The notes under the pieces: generated by a model
What the model was told of the DNA's origin: nothing
Seen by the model: only the letters and a program-made list of their open reading frames with translations
Database searches by the model: none
NCBI GenBank assembly: GCA_016795145.1
Contig: JAEUII010000224.1
Location: 1-34,766 of the forward strand
Reading direction: 5' to 3'
DNA length: 34,766 nucleotides
DNA from: Planctomycetaceae bacterium
GTDB lineage: Bacteria; Planctomycetota; Planctomycetia; Planctomycetales; Planctomycetaceae
Part shown: positions 8,611 through 17,256 of the stretch, one piece after another
How positions within the stretch are numbered: the first letter of the stretch is position 1
Layout: each line of letters opens with the position of its first letter
Program-made: the position numbers and the translations under genes

Positions 8611-8640
8611 TTTTGTCCCTCATCTTTTGTCAGACGAATC
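8611..8640 (+). repeat. Fragment of the island repeat at the HAD gene 3' end
   Basis: Thirty bases closely match the TTTTGTCACTCATCTTTTGTCCGATGAATC segment of copies A and B (three differences). The fragment contains the stop codon (8630-8632) and the last codons of the leftward HAD gene. Confidence 0.6.
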
Positions 8641-9241
8641 CAATTCCGAGGGATTGCAGTTCGGTGATAAGGTCATGGGTTTTGTGATACACGCGTGCGT
8701 TGATGCCGAACTCACTGGCGGCGGTGATGTAGGCGGCGATGTCGTCGGTGTAGAAACATTCTTCGGGTGCACACTGGGCGACTTTCAGGGCCGCCTCAAA
8801 GATTGGTCGATCGGGCTTCAGGGCCCCGACTTCGAACGATGTGATTTTTGTGTCCATGTACTTCAGGATGTCGAAGCGTTCTTCAATGAACCTCAGATGA
8901 GTAATGCTGGTGTTGGAGAGCAGTACCAGTCTCATCCCGGCTGCTTTGAGTTTCTGAAGCACGGGCACAATTGAGTCATTCAGCCAGAAGATGTTGGCGG
9001 CGGCGTGCTGCAGATCGCTCAGGCGAATCAGGCGACCGCTTGTTTCCTGAAGCTGGTCGCAAAAGAGCTCCTCGGAAATTTCGCCACGTTCCAGCTTCCA
9101 CTGCCGGCCGTCGGCAAAAAGAAACTCGCGAGTTTTCTCGATGGTCATGCCGGACAGGTCGGCAATGTTGCGGCACATGCGTTCATGTGAGAAGTAGACA
9201 AGAACGTTTCCCATGTCGAAAAAGCACGTGCGAATTGCCAT
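8630..9241 (-). CDS. HAD-superfamily phosphatase (subfamily IA, YihX-like)
   Basis: Cytosolic Mg-dependent hydrolase, probably a sugar-phosphate or nucleotide phosphatase. HAD motif I is FFDMGNV with nucleophile Asp9; the usual second Asp is Asn12, as in YihX-type and epoxide-hydrolase-N-terminal HAD proteins. Motif II is LLSNTS (Ser109), motif III Lys142 (GALKPD) and motif IV YTDDIAAY (Asp166/Asp167). A helical cap lies between residues 15 and 90. The 203-aa length is typical. No neighbouring gene indicates the substrate. Its last codons and stop lie within a fragment of the neighbouring repeat family. Confidence 0.88.
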   Translation of the reverse strand: MAIRTCFFDMGNVLVYFSHERMCRNIADLSGMTIEKTREFLFADGRQWKLERGEISEELFCDQLQETSGRLIRLSDLQHAAANIFWLNDSIVPVLQKLKAAGMRLVLLSNTSITHLRFIEERFDILKYMDTKITSFEVGALKPDRPIFEAALKVAQCAPEECFYTDDIAAYITAASEFGINARVYHKTHDLITELQSLGIGFV

Positions 9242-9404
9242 AACTGTCCTGATGCGAAAACGTCGCGTTGTCGGAAAGTCCCGGAATCACTGAAGTTGCA
9301 GAAGCGTAGATGGCTCGGAATTCTGCCGCAATGTTGTTCGGGAGCGGAAAGGTGGTGCTGAGAATCGGGGATCTTTGGCAAGATCCACTACTACCAAAGA
9401 GTCT

Positions 9405-9430
9405 GGGTTCCCGCCTGCGCGGGAATGACG
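9405..9430 (+). repeat. REP-like palindrome
   Basis: TTCCCGC-CTGC-GCGGGAA (9408-9425), flanked by GGG on the left and TGACG on the right. It is the same family as the inverted pair at 25498-25572 and matches the widespread bacterial CGTCATTCCCGCG-A-GGCGGGAA-CCAG repeat in form. Confidence 0.75.
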
Positions 9431-9499
9431 AAATGGCCTAGGATGCCGACGGATGGTGAGGGGTGGGTTTCTGAACGGCGGTATTCCTGAAACCATTCC

Positions 9500-9528
9500 C
9501 TGACTTGAGAGTTCATGGACGCTACACT
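9500..9528 (+). promoter_or_regulatory. Possible sigma-70-type promoter for leuC
   Basis: CTGACT (9500-9505) and TACACT (9523-9528), each matching consensus at 4 of 6 positions, are separated by 17 bp. They lie about 105 bp before the leuC start. Weak evidence. Confidence 0.25.
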
Positions 9529-9634
9529 GTCGTCGTTCCCACGGGATTCCGGGTGTCCGTACGATGTTGGATCATCGAGGCGGCGATTTTTCCTGGCCCA
9601 CCAAATTTCTCGTATCGGTAAGTGCTGAATATCA

Positions 9635-11047
9635 ATGTCAGATCAACGCAATCTGTTCAACAAGGTTTGGGACCTTCACACAGTTCGAACTCTTCCTGGC
9701 GGTCAGACTCAGCTGTTCATCGGCCTGCATTTGATTCACGAGGTCACCAGTCCTCAGGCGTTTGAAATTCTGCGCGACCGCGGGCTGAAGGTGGCCTACC
9801 CCGAGCGAACGATTGCGACCGTTGACCACATCGTTCCCACCGCCAGTCAGGCTCGTCCGTTTCTGGATGACCTCGCCGAACAGATGATGGCTGCGATTGA
9901 AAAGAACTGCGCGGACTTCGGCGTCACTTTGCTGAATCTCTCCGATGATCGTCAGGGGATTGTTCACGTTGTCGGCCCGGAACAGGGTCTGACTCAGCCG
10001 GGAATGACGATCGTTTGCGGAGACAGCCACACAAGTACTCATGGTGCCTTCGGCAGCATCGCCATCGGCATTGGCACGAGCAATGTCGCTGAGGTCCTGG
10101 CGACTCAGACGATGTTTCTGAATCGTCCCAAAGTACGACGCGTCGTGGTCAACGGTCAGCTCGGCAAAGGCGTCTATGCGAAGGACGTGATCCTCTACAT
10201 CATCCAGGAGCTGGGGGTGCAGGGAGGAGTCGGGTATGCGTATGAATTCGCTGGCTCGACGTTCGATGCAATGACGATGGAAGAGCGTATGACGGTTTGC
10301 AATATGAGCATCGAAGGCGGTGCTCGTTGCGGTTACATCAATCCAGACCAGAAGACGGTAGATTATCTTCGCGGTCGAGCATTCGCTCCGAAGGGAGCGG
10401 ACTTCGACAAAGCCGCAGCGTGGTGGTTGAGTCTTGCGTCAGGTCCTGATGCGCAGTTCGATGACGTTGTGGTCTTTAACGCAGCCGACATTGAACCGAC
10501 TGTGACCTGGGGCATTACGCCAGCACAGTCTGTTGGCGTGACTCAGGCGTTGCCCAAAGTCAGCGCGGTGCCAGCGGATGAGCAGAAGCTGATTCAGGAA
10601 GCACTGGACTTCATGGGACTCAGCGAAGGCCAGCCGATCCAGGGCACCAAGATCGACGTCGCGTTCATCGGCTCCTGCACGAACTCACGCATGTCGGACC
10701 TGCGAGAAGCCGCGCGGGTTGTTCGAGGCCACAAGGTGCATGCGGGTGTCAAGGCGATTGTTGTACCGGGCTCTCAGCTTGTTCGTAAACAGGCGATGGA
10801 AGAAGGACTCGACAAGATCTTCGAAGAGGCTGGCTTCGAATGGCGCGGCGCTGGCTGCTCCATGTGTCTCGCCATGAATCCTGACAAACTCAAGGGACGC
10901 GAGGTTTGTGCGTCGTCGAGCAATCGTAACTTCAAGGGACGCCAGGGCAGCCCGACGGGCCGAACTCTGCTGATGAGTCCAGCGATGGTTGCCGCAGCTG
11001 CGATTCAGGGGCACGTTACCGACATTCGTTCGTTCGACAAGGGCTGA
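9635..11047 (+). CDS. leuC: 3-isopropylmalate dehydratase large subunit
   Basis: Catalytic [4Fe-4S] subunit of isopropylmalate isomerase, interconverting 2- and 3-isopropylmalate in leucine biosynthesis; it needs the small subunit LeuD. Aconitase-family signatures are clear: the [14 protein letters not shown] segment, the GSCTNSR motif with Cys348, and GCSMC with Cys408 and Cys411, matching the three iron-sulfur ligands of E. coli LeuC. The C-terminal [12 protein letters not shown] is also characteristic. Length 470 aa is standard. The start codon ATG at 9635 gives the normal N-terminus (LFNKVWDLH follows); the ribosome binding site is weak. leuD, usually the next gene, is absent here: a methyltransferase begins 38 bp downstream. 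Confidence 0.97.
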   Translation: MSDQRNLFNKVWDLHTVRTLPGGQTQLFIGLHLIHEVTSPQAFEILRDRGLKVAYPERTIATVDHIVPTASQARPFLDDLAEQMMAAIEKNCADFGVTLLNLSDDRQGIVHVVGPEQGLTQPGMTIVCGDSHTSTHGAFGSIAIGIGTSNVAEVLATQTMFLNRPKVRRVVVNGQLGKGVYAKDVILYIIQELGVQGGVGYAYEFAGSTFDAMTMEERMTVCNMSIEGGARCGYINPDQKTVDYLRGRAFAPKGADFDKAAAWWLSLASGPDAQFDDVVVFNAADIEPTVTWGITPAQSVGVTQALPKVSAVPADEQKLIQEALDFMGLSEGQPIQGTKIDVAFIGSCTNSRMSDLREAARVVRGHKVHAGVKAIVVPGSQLVRKQAMEEGLDKIFEEAGFEWRGAGCSMCLAMNPDKLKGREVCASSSNRNFKGRQGSPTGRTLLMSPAMVAAAAIQGHVTDIRSFDKG

Positions 11048-11085
11048 CGCGACTCATCGAATGACTGCAACATGGGACACTGCTG

Positions 11086-11976
11086 ATGGAAATCGATCGT
11101 ACAGCGTGTCCCAGTTTGTTTGCTTCGTTCCGACCGATCGGACCTCACGCAGATCCGTTTGCTTCGCGACATGGTCGACCACTGATGGTGGTCTGCGTGC
11201 TGGCGATTCTCCTGCTGATTGGCTGCGAACAGCGATCCTCGCAACCGGCCGGGGCGAAGGGTGTGTCCGGTTCTGCCGACGAATCGATTCCGTTGGCAGC
11301 ACAGGAAAGCAAGACTCAGCCCGGGATCGTGCGCTGGGTGAAGGTGGACGGTCTGCCTCGCGAGATCGCCATCATGGACTCGGTGTTCTGGGAACCGGAC
11401 GACACCATTAGCCTGCGTGAGCGGATTCGTACGACTCCGGAAATCAAGGGAGCCACGGTGCTGGAAATCGGCACGGGCTCCGGGCTGGTTTCACTGTGCT
11501 GCCTTCAGTCAGGAGCAGCAACCGCGGTTGCAACGGACTTGAATCCATCGGCCGTCGCGAACGCTCGCGAGAATGCAAAACTGCTTGGCTTAGGTGATCG
11601 CCTGAATGTTCGCGAGGTTCCTCGGCGGGATCCAGCGGCATGGACCGTGATTGCCCCGGATGAGACTTTTGATTTCATCATCTCCAACCCGCCGTGGGAA
11701 AACCAAAAGCCAGTGAACGTCGAACAATTCGCTTTGTACGACCCTGACTTTCGCCTCCTCGATTCGCTTGTCCAGGGTGCACGAAAAAAGCTGCGTCCCA
11801 ACGGTCGCATGTGGCTTGCGTATGGCTGTGTGACAGCGATTTGTCGGATTCAGGAAGTGGCCGCAAAGGAAGAGCTTGAATGTCGTCTGCTGGATGATCG
11901 ATCACTCGACACACTTCCCGAGGTGTTTTTGCCAGGGATGCTGATTGAGATTACGGTGCCGGCTGGTACTAAGTAG
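11086..11976 (+). CDS. Methyltransferase-fold protein with a lipoprotein-type signal
   Basis: The C-terminal 200 residues form a class I SAM-dependent methyltransferase. Motif I is EIGTGSG (127-133), Asp151 ends beta-2 (ATDLNP), and NPPW (201-204) is the motif of enzymes methylating planar nitrogen groups such as glutamine or adenine (PrmC/HemK-like 'small' methyltransferases). Before this domain is a hydrophobic stretch ending in the lipobox-like LIGC (Cys47), then a polar Ser/Gly/Ala linker. If processed, the enzyme would be a membrane-tethered lipoprotein outside the cytoplasm, where SAM is not expected. Alternatively it is an N-terminal anchor facing inward. The ATG at 11086 has a GGGA at good spacing but gives a 33-residue n-region; the ATG at 11185 gives a short one without positive charge. 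It may be co-transcribed with leuC. Confidence 0.75.
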   Translation: MEIDRTACPSLFASFRPIGPHADPFASRHGRPLMVVCVLAILLLIGCEQRSSQPAGAKGVSGSADESIPLAAQESKTQPGIVRWVKVDGLPREIAIMDSVFWEPDDTISLRERIRTTPEIKGATVLEIGTGSGLVSLCCLQSGAATAVATDLNPSAVANARENAKLLGLGDRLNVREVPRRDPAAWTVIAPDETFDFIISNPPWENQKPVNVEQFALYDPDFRLLDSLVQGARKKLRPNGRMWLAYGCVTAICRIQEVAAKEELECRLLDDRSLDTLPEVFLPGMLIEITVPAGTK

Positions 11977-12216
11977 GTTCTTTCTGCCGGAAAGGACTTT
12001 CGCCGCAAGGCGAACCCTGGGTGCCCGTCGGTGAAAATGGAAAGCGGCAACGAACGGCGACATGCACTGAATTCGCGGCAAGCTGCGAAGTCCTGCCCGG
12101 GCAGGCAGGACCTACCGAAAAATTGATATTCGCCGGGCTCAACTTCATTCGTTACACTTCAGAAGTCAGCGAACGACTCGCGGAAGCAGATTTCTGTATC
12201 ACACGGACAGTCACGG
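11977..12216. other. Intergenic region with two hairpins
   Basis: A 6-bp stem with a GCAA tetraloop (11999-12014) directly follows the methyltransferase stop. An 8-bp GTCCTGCC/GGCAGGAC stem (12090-12111) lies further on. Neither has a T-tract on either strand, so neither is a clear intrinsic terminator. Confidence 0.45.
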
Positions 12217-13113
12217 ATGAAGACGTTTCGAGGCAAAGCGGTTTTTCTGACCGGTGCCGCCAGCGGTATTGGCAAGGCACTCGCTCAGGCTCTTGCTGCC
12301 GAAGGTTGCGACCTCGCACTGGTTGACGTCAACGAAGACGGACTGCGGGCTCTGGCGAATGAACTTCAGGCACAGAATGTTCGAGTCGATTGCTTTCGAT
12401 GTGATCTTTCAAAGCCGGACGAGATTGAAGGCTGTGTTGCGTCCGCCGTCAAAGCCTTCGGAGGCTTTGACATTCTGATCAACAACGCCGGTGTTGCGTA
12501 CTATGGGCCAACCGAACATATGACTCGTCAGCAGTGGGACTGGCTGATGAACATCAATCTCATCTCGCCGATTGAAATCACTCGCTTGTTGTTGCCCGTC
12601 CTGCTGACTCGCCCTGAACCTCACATCGTCAACATGTGCAGCGTTTCCGGACTCGTCGCCGGTGGTCGCTTTGCCGCGTACCATACGAGCAAGTTTGGGT
12701 TGATTGGTTTTACGGAAGCGATTCGGGCGGAGTATGGTCGAAAGGGCGTTGGCGTCAGTGCGATCTGCCCTGGCCCGGTGACCACGGGACTCTACAAATC
12801 CGCTGCGAATTCACGCTCCGACAAGTCCGTCCCTGAACCTCCTCGCTGGCTTTGTGCAACGCCCGAACAGGTTGCAAAACGAACACTCAAAGCCATTCGT
12901 TCCAACAAGCGGCAAGTACTCATCACACCGCTCGCACATCTGCTGTTTCAGCTGAAACGCTTTGCTCCCTGGCTCATTGATTTCGCAAACCAATTCAGCC
13001 GAAACGGTCGCCGGAAACGACTGGCTCAGGTCGCAGCCCAGCAGGCCCTGGCAGCACAAGCACAGGCAGCACAATCACAGGAAAACACGACGTCAGAACG
13101 GCGAGCCGCCTGA
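12217..13113 (+). CDS. Classical short-chain dehydrogenase/reductase
   Basis: NAD(P)-dependent oxidoreductase of the classical SDR family. TGAASGIG (12-19) binds the cofactor and Asp37 at the end of beta-2 suggests NAD preference. NNAG is at 89-92 and the catalytic triad is Ser142, Tyr155, Lys159 (YHTSK). PGPV(T)TG follows Tyr155 as usual. The C-terminus extends beyond the core with a basic segment (NGRRKRLAQ) and an Ala/Gln-rich low-complexity tail. At 298 aa it is longer than the 250-aa core, like SDRs of lipid metabolism that attach to membranes. Substrate unknown. The ATG start follows TCACGG with no strong ribosome binding site. A DUF374 acyltransferase gene follows 75 bp downstream, which would fit a lipid-related role (inference). 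Confidence 0.9.
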   Translation: MKTFRGKAVFLTGAASGIGKALAQALAAEGCDLALVDVNEDGLRALANELQAQNVRVDCFRCDLSKPDEIEGCVASAVKAFGGFDILINNAGVAYYGPTEHMTRQQWDWLMNINLISPIEITRLLLPVLLTRPEPHIVNMCSVSGLVAGGRFAAYHTSKFGLIGFTEAIRAEYGRKGVGVSAICPGPVTTGLYKSAANSRSDKSVPEPPRWLCATPEQVAKRTLKAIRSNKRQVLITPLAHLLFQLKRFAPWLIDFANQFSRNGRRKRLAQVAAQQALAAQAQAAQSQENTTSERRAA

Positions 13114-13188
13114 AAACTCCAGCGCCGGCCCAATTGCCCTCCGCGCGGGATTCCAAGTCGTTTAGACTTCGGCCGGCATCGGGACTGG

Positions 13189-13992
13189 ATGCCACGTCGT
13201 AACTTGTTTGTTGCTGTTCTCGTCTCAGCGGACACGGAAGCCGTGAAGATTCGATCCAGAACCCTCAATATCGTCCTTTCGTACATCGCAACTCTGATGC
13301 TGCGAGCGTTGTTTCTGACGGTCAGAGTTCGGCATATCCATGTGGCTCCGGAGGGAACTCCGTACGTGAAGCCGAAAGGCACGAAGCGGTACACGTTCTC
13401 CATGTGGCATGACCAGATCGCCATGGCGGTGTTCTCCAACCGCACATACAACCTGGCAGGTTTGATCAGCCAGCATCGTGATGGAAGCTATCTCGCTGAC
13501 TCCGTACAAATCGCCGGCATTCGCCCGGTGCGAGGAAGTACGAGCCGGGGAGGCATGGAAGCCGTTCGGGAGATTCTCAGTCTGCCCGACCATCATCTTG
13601 CCATGACTCCTGATGGGCCTCGCGGTCCTCATCGAAAACTCAAGGATGGCATCCTGTTCATTTCGTCACGATCCGGCCGGCCGCTTGTTCCGTGTGGCAT
13701 GGCGACCAGTCGAGCCTGGCGGTTTCCGGGAAGCTGGACCGACCTGATCATTCCCAAACCGCTCTCAACCGCCATTCTGATCGCGGGAACGCCGGTCGTT
13801 GTTCCGGAAGATCTGAGCCGTGATGCGATGAAGCTCTGGTGTGCTGCTGTCGAAGCCGAAATGCGCCGGCTGGATGGGCTGGCCGAGAGAATCGTTGCAG
13901 GGGATGAATCAGCCGTTGCGGAAATTGATCGCTCACAGGATCCGACCTACTTCTCGATCAAAGAACCTGACCAGCAAAGCCTCGCTGCCTGA
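13189..13992 (+). CDS. DUF374 lysophospholipid acyltransferase-family protein
   Basis: Predicted membrane-associated acyltransferase of the DUF374 group, related to LpxL/PlsC-type enzymes that acylate lipid A or phospholipid precursors. Family blocks in order: WHDQ (73-76, with the HX-acidic catalytic type arrangement), QHRDG (95-99), RGSTSRGG (115-122), PDGPRGP (141-147), then SGRPLVPCGM. An N-terminal hydrophobic helix (about 25-48, TLNIVLSYIATLMLRALFL) would act as membrane anchor. Length 267 aa is slightly longer than usual (about 210-240), so translation may start further in, for example at the GTG codon for Val19. Context with the upstream SDR suggests envelope lipid work. Confidence 0.88.
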   Translation: MPRRNLFVAVLVSADTEAVKIRSRTLNIVLSYIATLMLRALFLTVRVRHIHVAPEGTPYVKPKGTKRYTFSMWHDQIAMAVFSNRTYNLAGLISQHRDGSYLADSVQIAGIRPVRGSTSRGGMEAVREILSLPDHHLAMTPDGPRGPHRKLKDGILFISSRSGRPLVPCGMATSRAWRFPGSWTDLIIPKPLSTAILIAGTPVVVPEDLSRDAMKLWCAAVEAEMRRLDGLAERIVAGDESAVAEIDRSQDPTYFSIKEPDQQSLAA

Positions 13993-14091
13993 TTCGTCGC
14001 GTTGCGTGCTTCGCATCTGATGATCGTTGATCGTGTAAGCGAAGTGACAGGACCGTTGAGACTCGAACTGTAGCACCCTGGGGAATTTCCA

Positions 14092-14697
14092 ATGGCTCAG
14101 TCGCCAGCTGGTCAACTTGCCGATGCGTCGAAAACATCGCTTCTGATCATCGACATGCAGGAGAAGTTGCTGCCGGTCATCGAAGATCACGCGGCGGTCC
14201 TTCGATCAACCGTCTTCCTGGTCGAAGCAGCTCGCCTGCTGAATGTCCCGGTTCACGTTTCAGAGCAGTACCCAAAGGGTCTTGGACGAACGGTCCCGGA
14301 GCTTCAGACTGCCTTGCAGTGCTCGTCGAATACTGGTGCTGCGAGTTTGCCCGTGGAGAAAATGCGGTTCAGTGCAGCGGAAGCCTTTCAGCCTCTCCTC
14401 GCCGGAACCCGCAAAGCCAGTGGCGCGTGGCGGTCTGTCGTACTTGCTGGTATCGAAACTCATATCTGCGTGCAGCAAACCGCCCTCGAATTGCTTGCAT
14501 TTGGCTATCAGGTGTTCGTGGTTGCCGATGCCGTCGGAAGCCGCTTTTCGTCGGACAAGCAGACAGCTCTTCAGCTCCTGCGAGATACTGGCGTCACGGT
14601 GACATCCGCCGAGTCGATTGTGTTCGAATGGTGCGGCTCCGCCGAGCATCCCGCGTTTCGTTCCCTCAGCCAGCTTGTGAGAAAACGCGAACGCTAG
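14092..14697 (+). CDS. Isochorismatase-family cysteine hydrolase
   Basis: Cytosolic cysteine hydrolase of the isochorismatase-like fold (YcaC/nicotinamidase relatives). The catalytic triad is visible: Asp21 in LLIIDMQEKL, Lys90 in PVEKMRFSA, and the nucleophile Cys126 in GIETHICVQQTALEL with the non-prolyl cis peptide region just before. The 201-aa length is typical. A GGGGA precedes the ATG by a suitable distance. True isochorismatases are rarer than generic amidohydrolases in this family, so the substrate should be left open. No genes of siderophore or NAD metabolism adjoin it. It faces the leftward topoisomerase gene across a large palindrome. Confidence 0.9.
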   Translation: MAQSPAGQLADASKTSLLIIDMQEKLLPVIEDHAAVLRSTVFLVEAARLLNVPVHVSEQYPKGLGRTVPELQTALQCSSNTGAASLPVEKMRFSAAEAFQPLLAGTRKASGAWRSVVLAGIETHICVQQTALELLAFGYQVFVVADAVGSRFSSDKQTALQLLRDTGVTVTSAESIVFEWCGSAEHPAFRSLSQLVRKRER

Positions 14698-14776
14698 TCG
14701 CCGCCCAGCCTCTTCCCCCACCGGGTTCACCCCGGATTCACCTTGGGTTCACTGGGCAGTTGAATTCGTCACAAGC

Positions 14777-14850
14777 TGAGCCGCGAGGCGCTAGCCGCGG
14801 GTGTGTCCCACTCGACAGACGCTAACCCGCAGCTAGCGCTTTGCGGCTCA
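14777..14850. repeat. Large imperfect palindrome between convergent genes
   Basis: Arms of 26 nt (14777-14802 and 14825-14850) pair with only three departures: on the + strand two are G-U wobbles and one is a C-A mismatch. The 22-nt loop is not structured. It lies 80 bp beyond the isochorismatase stop and 18 bp beyond the topoisomerase stop, so it may serve as a bidirectional mRNA end, but it has no T-tract on either side. TGAGCCGCGAGGCGCTAGC-type palindromes look like a dispersed repeat family (from memory of other planctomycete sequences; not checked). Confidence 0.7.
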
Positions 14851-14868
14851 CTAAATCAACAGACGCGG

Positions 14869-17256
14869 CTAATCTCCGACGCCGCCGAGTTCGCTCCAGT
14901 CGACAAGCTGAATCTCCGGCTGGATGATCTCCACGAAGTTCGTGCGAGAACTCGTCTTCACGCCGCGGCCGCCGCGTGAATTCACCTGGTACTTCGTCTG
15001 CCCGAAACTCAGCACACTGTCGTTATCATTGCGTACTCGCAAAGCATCGCTGGGGCGAGACAGCTGGACAACGCCGAGCACTTCGTCGCCCGACTCCAGC
15101 TTCAAGCCTCGCACACCTTTCCCCGCGCCGCCGAGGACCGGAACTTCGTCGATGCGGAAGTGCAGCACTCGTGCCTTCTTTGAGGCGATGAACATCGTTT
15201 CCGCATCGCGAACCAGTTCAACGTAGACCACCTGGTCGGTCTTTCCGAGCCTGCAGAATTTTCGGCCCGCCTTGGTGGAAGGTGTTCGAAACGCTTCATA
15301 CGGCAAACGCATGACCTGACCTTCCCGCGTCGCGATCAGAATCGTCAGACCGACGCCGTCGCCAACGCTGTCGAGATCTGGCACGAATCGGCCGTCCGTC
15401 GTCATCGCATTAATGACACTCACGCCGTCTTTCATCTTGGCTCGCTTGGCGAGCGGTTCACCATAGCCCGATGAGACCGGCAGCTGATCAATCGGAAGCG
15501 TGTAGGCGATGCCGTCCGAGCAGAAGAAAACGACATGATCGAGTGTACTGCCGGGAACAACGGTCAGCACCGAGTCCCCTTCGCGCACTCGAGTCTTCGA
15601 CACGCTGCTCAACGAACCAACTCGTTTGATCCAGCCTTCTCGCGTCACAACAACGTTCGTGTTTTCTTTGACGATGTAAGCCTGCGGATCGTATTCCACC
15701 ACTTCTTCCGCCGAACCCAGTTCGCTGCGTCGACCGTCGGCGTAATCCGTCGCCACCTGTTCGAGTTCAGTGGTGATCAGTTTCCACATCTTGGTTTTTG
15801 ACTTCAGAATCGCTTCGATACCGGCAGCTTCAGCTTTCTTCTCCGCCAGCTCTTCACGAATCTTGTTGATCTCAAGACGAGAAATTCGATACAGCGCGAG
15901 TTCGAGGATGGCGTCGGTTTGAATCTCATCCAGCGGAAACTCGGCCATCAGTTTCTCGGCCGCGTCCTTCTTGCCGCTGCTGGCACGAATGATCTTCAGA
16001 GCACGTTCGAGCCCATCGAAGATGATCGCAAAGCCTTCCAGAATGTGGATCCGCTTTCGCAGTTGCTCCAGCTGATACTCCAGCCGTCGCCGCACCGTGA
16101 TGTGACGGAAATCCAGGAAGTGCTGAAGCATGTCCTTCAGGTTCAGCACGCGAGGAACCGTCTGACCGTGGTCGCCCGGGATAAGGCATGTCGCGTTGTA
16201 GCCAAAGTTCTGCTCGAGTGACGTATGCTTGTAGAGGTACGCCATGACGGCTTCGGCATCAGCGCCCGGCTTAAGGTCGATGGCAATGCGAAGTCCGTTT
16301 TCTTCGTTCGTTTCGTCATTGACGCCTTCCAGCTGAGGCAGTTTGCGAGCGGCGATCAGTTCGCCAATCTCCGCCATCAGCGGGCCTGTCGTGGCTCCGT
16401 ACGGAATCGTGTGGACGATGATCCGACTTGTGTCCTGCTTCTTTCCCTGCTGGTCAAACTTCCATTCGCCGCGAATCTTGATCGAGCCTTTTCCGGTCTC
16501 ATACATCTCACGGAGTTCGGTGCGATCGGTGACAATGCGTCCGCCCAGTGGGAAGTCCGGGCCTTTCACATAGCGCATCAGCTGAGCCACGCTGGCATCT
16601 GGGTTTTCGATCAGATGAACGGCCGCCTTGATGACTTCGCCCAGGTTATGCGGCGGGATATTTGTGGCCATCCCGACCGCAATGCCGGACGAACCATTCA
16701 CCAGCAAAGCTGGATAGCGAGCCGGCAGAATTACAGGCTCCTGATCGGCGGCGTCGTAAGTCGGTCGCATGTCGACCGTTTCGAAACGCAGCTCGTTCAT
16801 CAGGTTTTCAGCAAGGCGCGAGAGCTTGGCTTCAGTGTATCGCGCTGCAGCAGCTCGAAGGCCCATGATGGACCCGAAGTTCCCCTGACCAACGACCAGT
16901 GGATATCGCAGAGTAAAGTCCTGAGCCATTCGGACCAGAGCTTCATAGACTGCAACTTCACCATGCGGATGAAACGAACCGGTCGTGTCCCCGCAGATCT
17001 TGGCGCACTTTCGAGTCTTCGCGTCAGTCGTCAGACGCAGGCGGTCGTACATCACATACAGGATGCGGCGCTGTACGGGTTTCAAGCCATCACGAACGTC
17101 CGGCAGCGCGCGAGAGGTGATGACGGAAAGAGCGTAGTTCAAATAGCGTCGACGAGTCTCATCGCTGATCGGCACAAACTGCACGTTTGCATCGGGAGCT
17201 CGATCGTCTTCGAAGAGGGAAGAATCATTACGTCCTGAAGATTTCCTGCGTGCCAC
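14869..17256 (-). CDS. Type IIA DNA topoisomerase subunit A (gyrase A / topoisomerase IV A)
   Basis: DNA breakage-reunion subunit of a type IIA topoisomerase. The winged-helix core includes [19 protein letters not shown], then [18 protein letters not shown], and the catalytic tyrosine Tyr140 in [11 protein letters not shown] (E. coli GyrA Tyr122). The tower, coiled coil and a C-terminal beta-pinwheel from about residue 505 follow. Near the end, SRGGRGVKT resembles but does not match the GyrA-box QRRGGKG, leaving gyrase versus topoisomerase IV undecided. At the quinolone pocket, residues equal to E. coli Ser83 and Asp87 are Val101 and Glu105. IDGDS before the catalytic Tyr is IMGLR. 795 aa is shorter than E. 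coli GyrA (875). No B subunit gene is adjacent. Confidence 0.9.
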   Translation of the reverse strand: MARRKSSGRNDSSLFEDDRAPDANVQFVPISDETRRRYLNYALSVITSRALPDVRDGLKPVQRRILYVMYDRLRLTTDAKTRKCAKICGDTTGSFHPHGEVAVYEALVRMAQDFTLRYPLVVGQGNFGSIMGLRAAAARYTEAKLSRLAENLMNELRFETVDMRPTYDAADQEPVILPARYPALLVNGSSGIAVGMATNIPPHNLGEVIKAAVHLIENPDASVAQLMRYVKGPDFPLGGRIVTDRTELREMYETGKGSIKIRGEWKFDQQGKKQDTSRIIVHTIPYGATTGPLMAEIGELIAARKLPQLEGVNDETNEENGLRIAIDLKPGADAEAVMAYLYKHTSLEQNFGYNATCLIPGDHGQTVPRVLNLKDMLQHFLDFRHITVRRRLEYQLEQLRKRIHILEGFAIIFDGLERALKIIRASSGKKDAAEKLMAEFPLDEIQTDAILELALYRISRLEINKIREELAEKKAEAAGIEAILKSKTKMWKLITTELEQVATDYADGRRSELGSAEEVVEYDPQAYIVKENTNVVVTREGWIKRVGSLSSVSKTRVREGDSVLTVVPGSTLDHVVFFCSDGIAYTLPIDQLPVSSGYGEPLAKRAKMKDGVSVINAMTTDGRFVPDLDSVGDGVGLTILIATREGQVMRLPYEAFRTPSTKAGRKFCRLGKTDQVVYVELVRDAETMFIASKKARVLHFRIDEVPVLGGAGKGVRGLKLESGDEVLGVVQLSRPSDALRVRNDNDSVLSFGQTKYQVNSRGGRGVKTSSRTNFVEIIQPEIQLVDWSELGGVGD

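Larger units (their letters stand above)
7837..8629. other. Intergenic repeat island
   Basis: About 790 bp between convergent genes is largely built from one repeat family: two direct near-identical copies (8027-8203 and 8405-8575), one shorter copy on the opposite strand (7863-7932) and a fragment (8611-8640) reaching the HAD gene stop. Frames in this island read the repeat itself. One example is a + strand frame at 8062-8475 that begins and ends with the same SLIFCPMN peptide. Between the copies a minus-strand frame starting with GTG at 8376 encodes a strongly hydrophobic segment, but it lacks a ribosome binding site and runs into the repeat; I do not call it a gene. Confidence 0.7.
9242..9634. 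other. Intergenic region between the HAD gene and leuC
   Basis: 393 bp between divergent genes. It contains a 7-bp hairpin (9369-9375 with 9380-9386), a REP-like palindrome (9405-9430) and a weak candidate promoter for leuC (9500-9528). A minus-strand frame over the palindrome reads RHSRAGGNPD, the well-known spurious translation of this repeat type, so it is not a gene. I saw no leucine-codon-rich leader peptide before leuC. Confidence 0.6.

Noticed and set aside
7837..8640. Repeat island considered as a CRISPR array
   Set aside because: Only two full copies, about 170 bp each, with one long spacer; no short regular repeats and no cas genes.
9287..9496. Minus-strand frame reading RHSRAGGNPD
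   Set aside because: This is the known spurious translation of a REP-like palindrome.
16225..17238. Long + strand frame (337 codons) opposite the topoisomerase gene
   Set aside because: Mirror of a strongly conserved coding region; no recognisable protein features.
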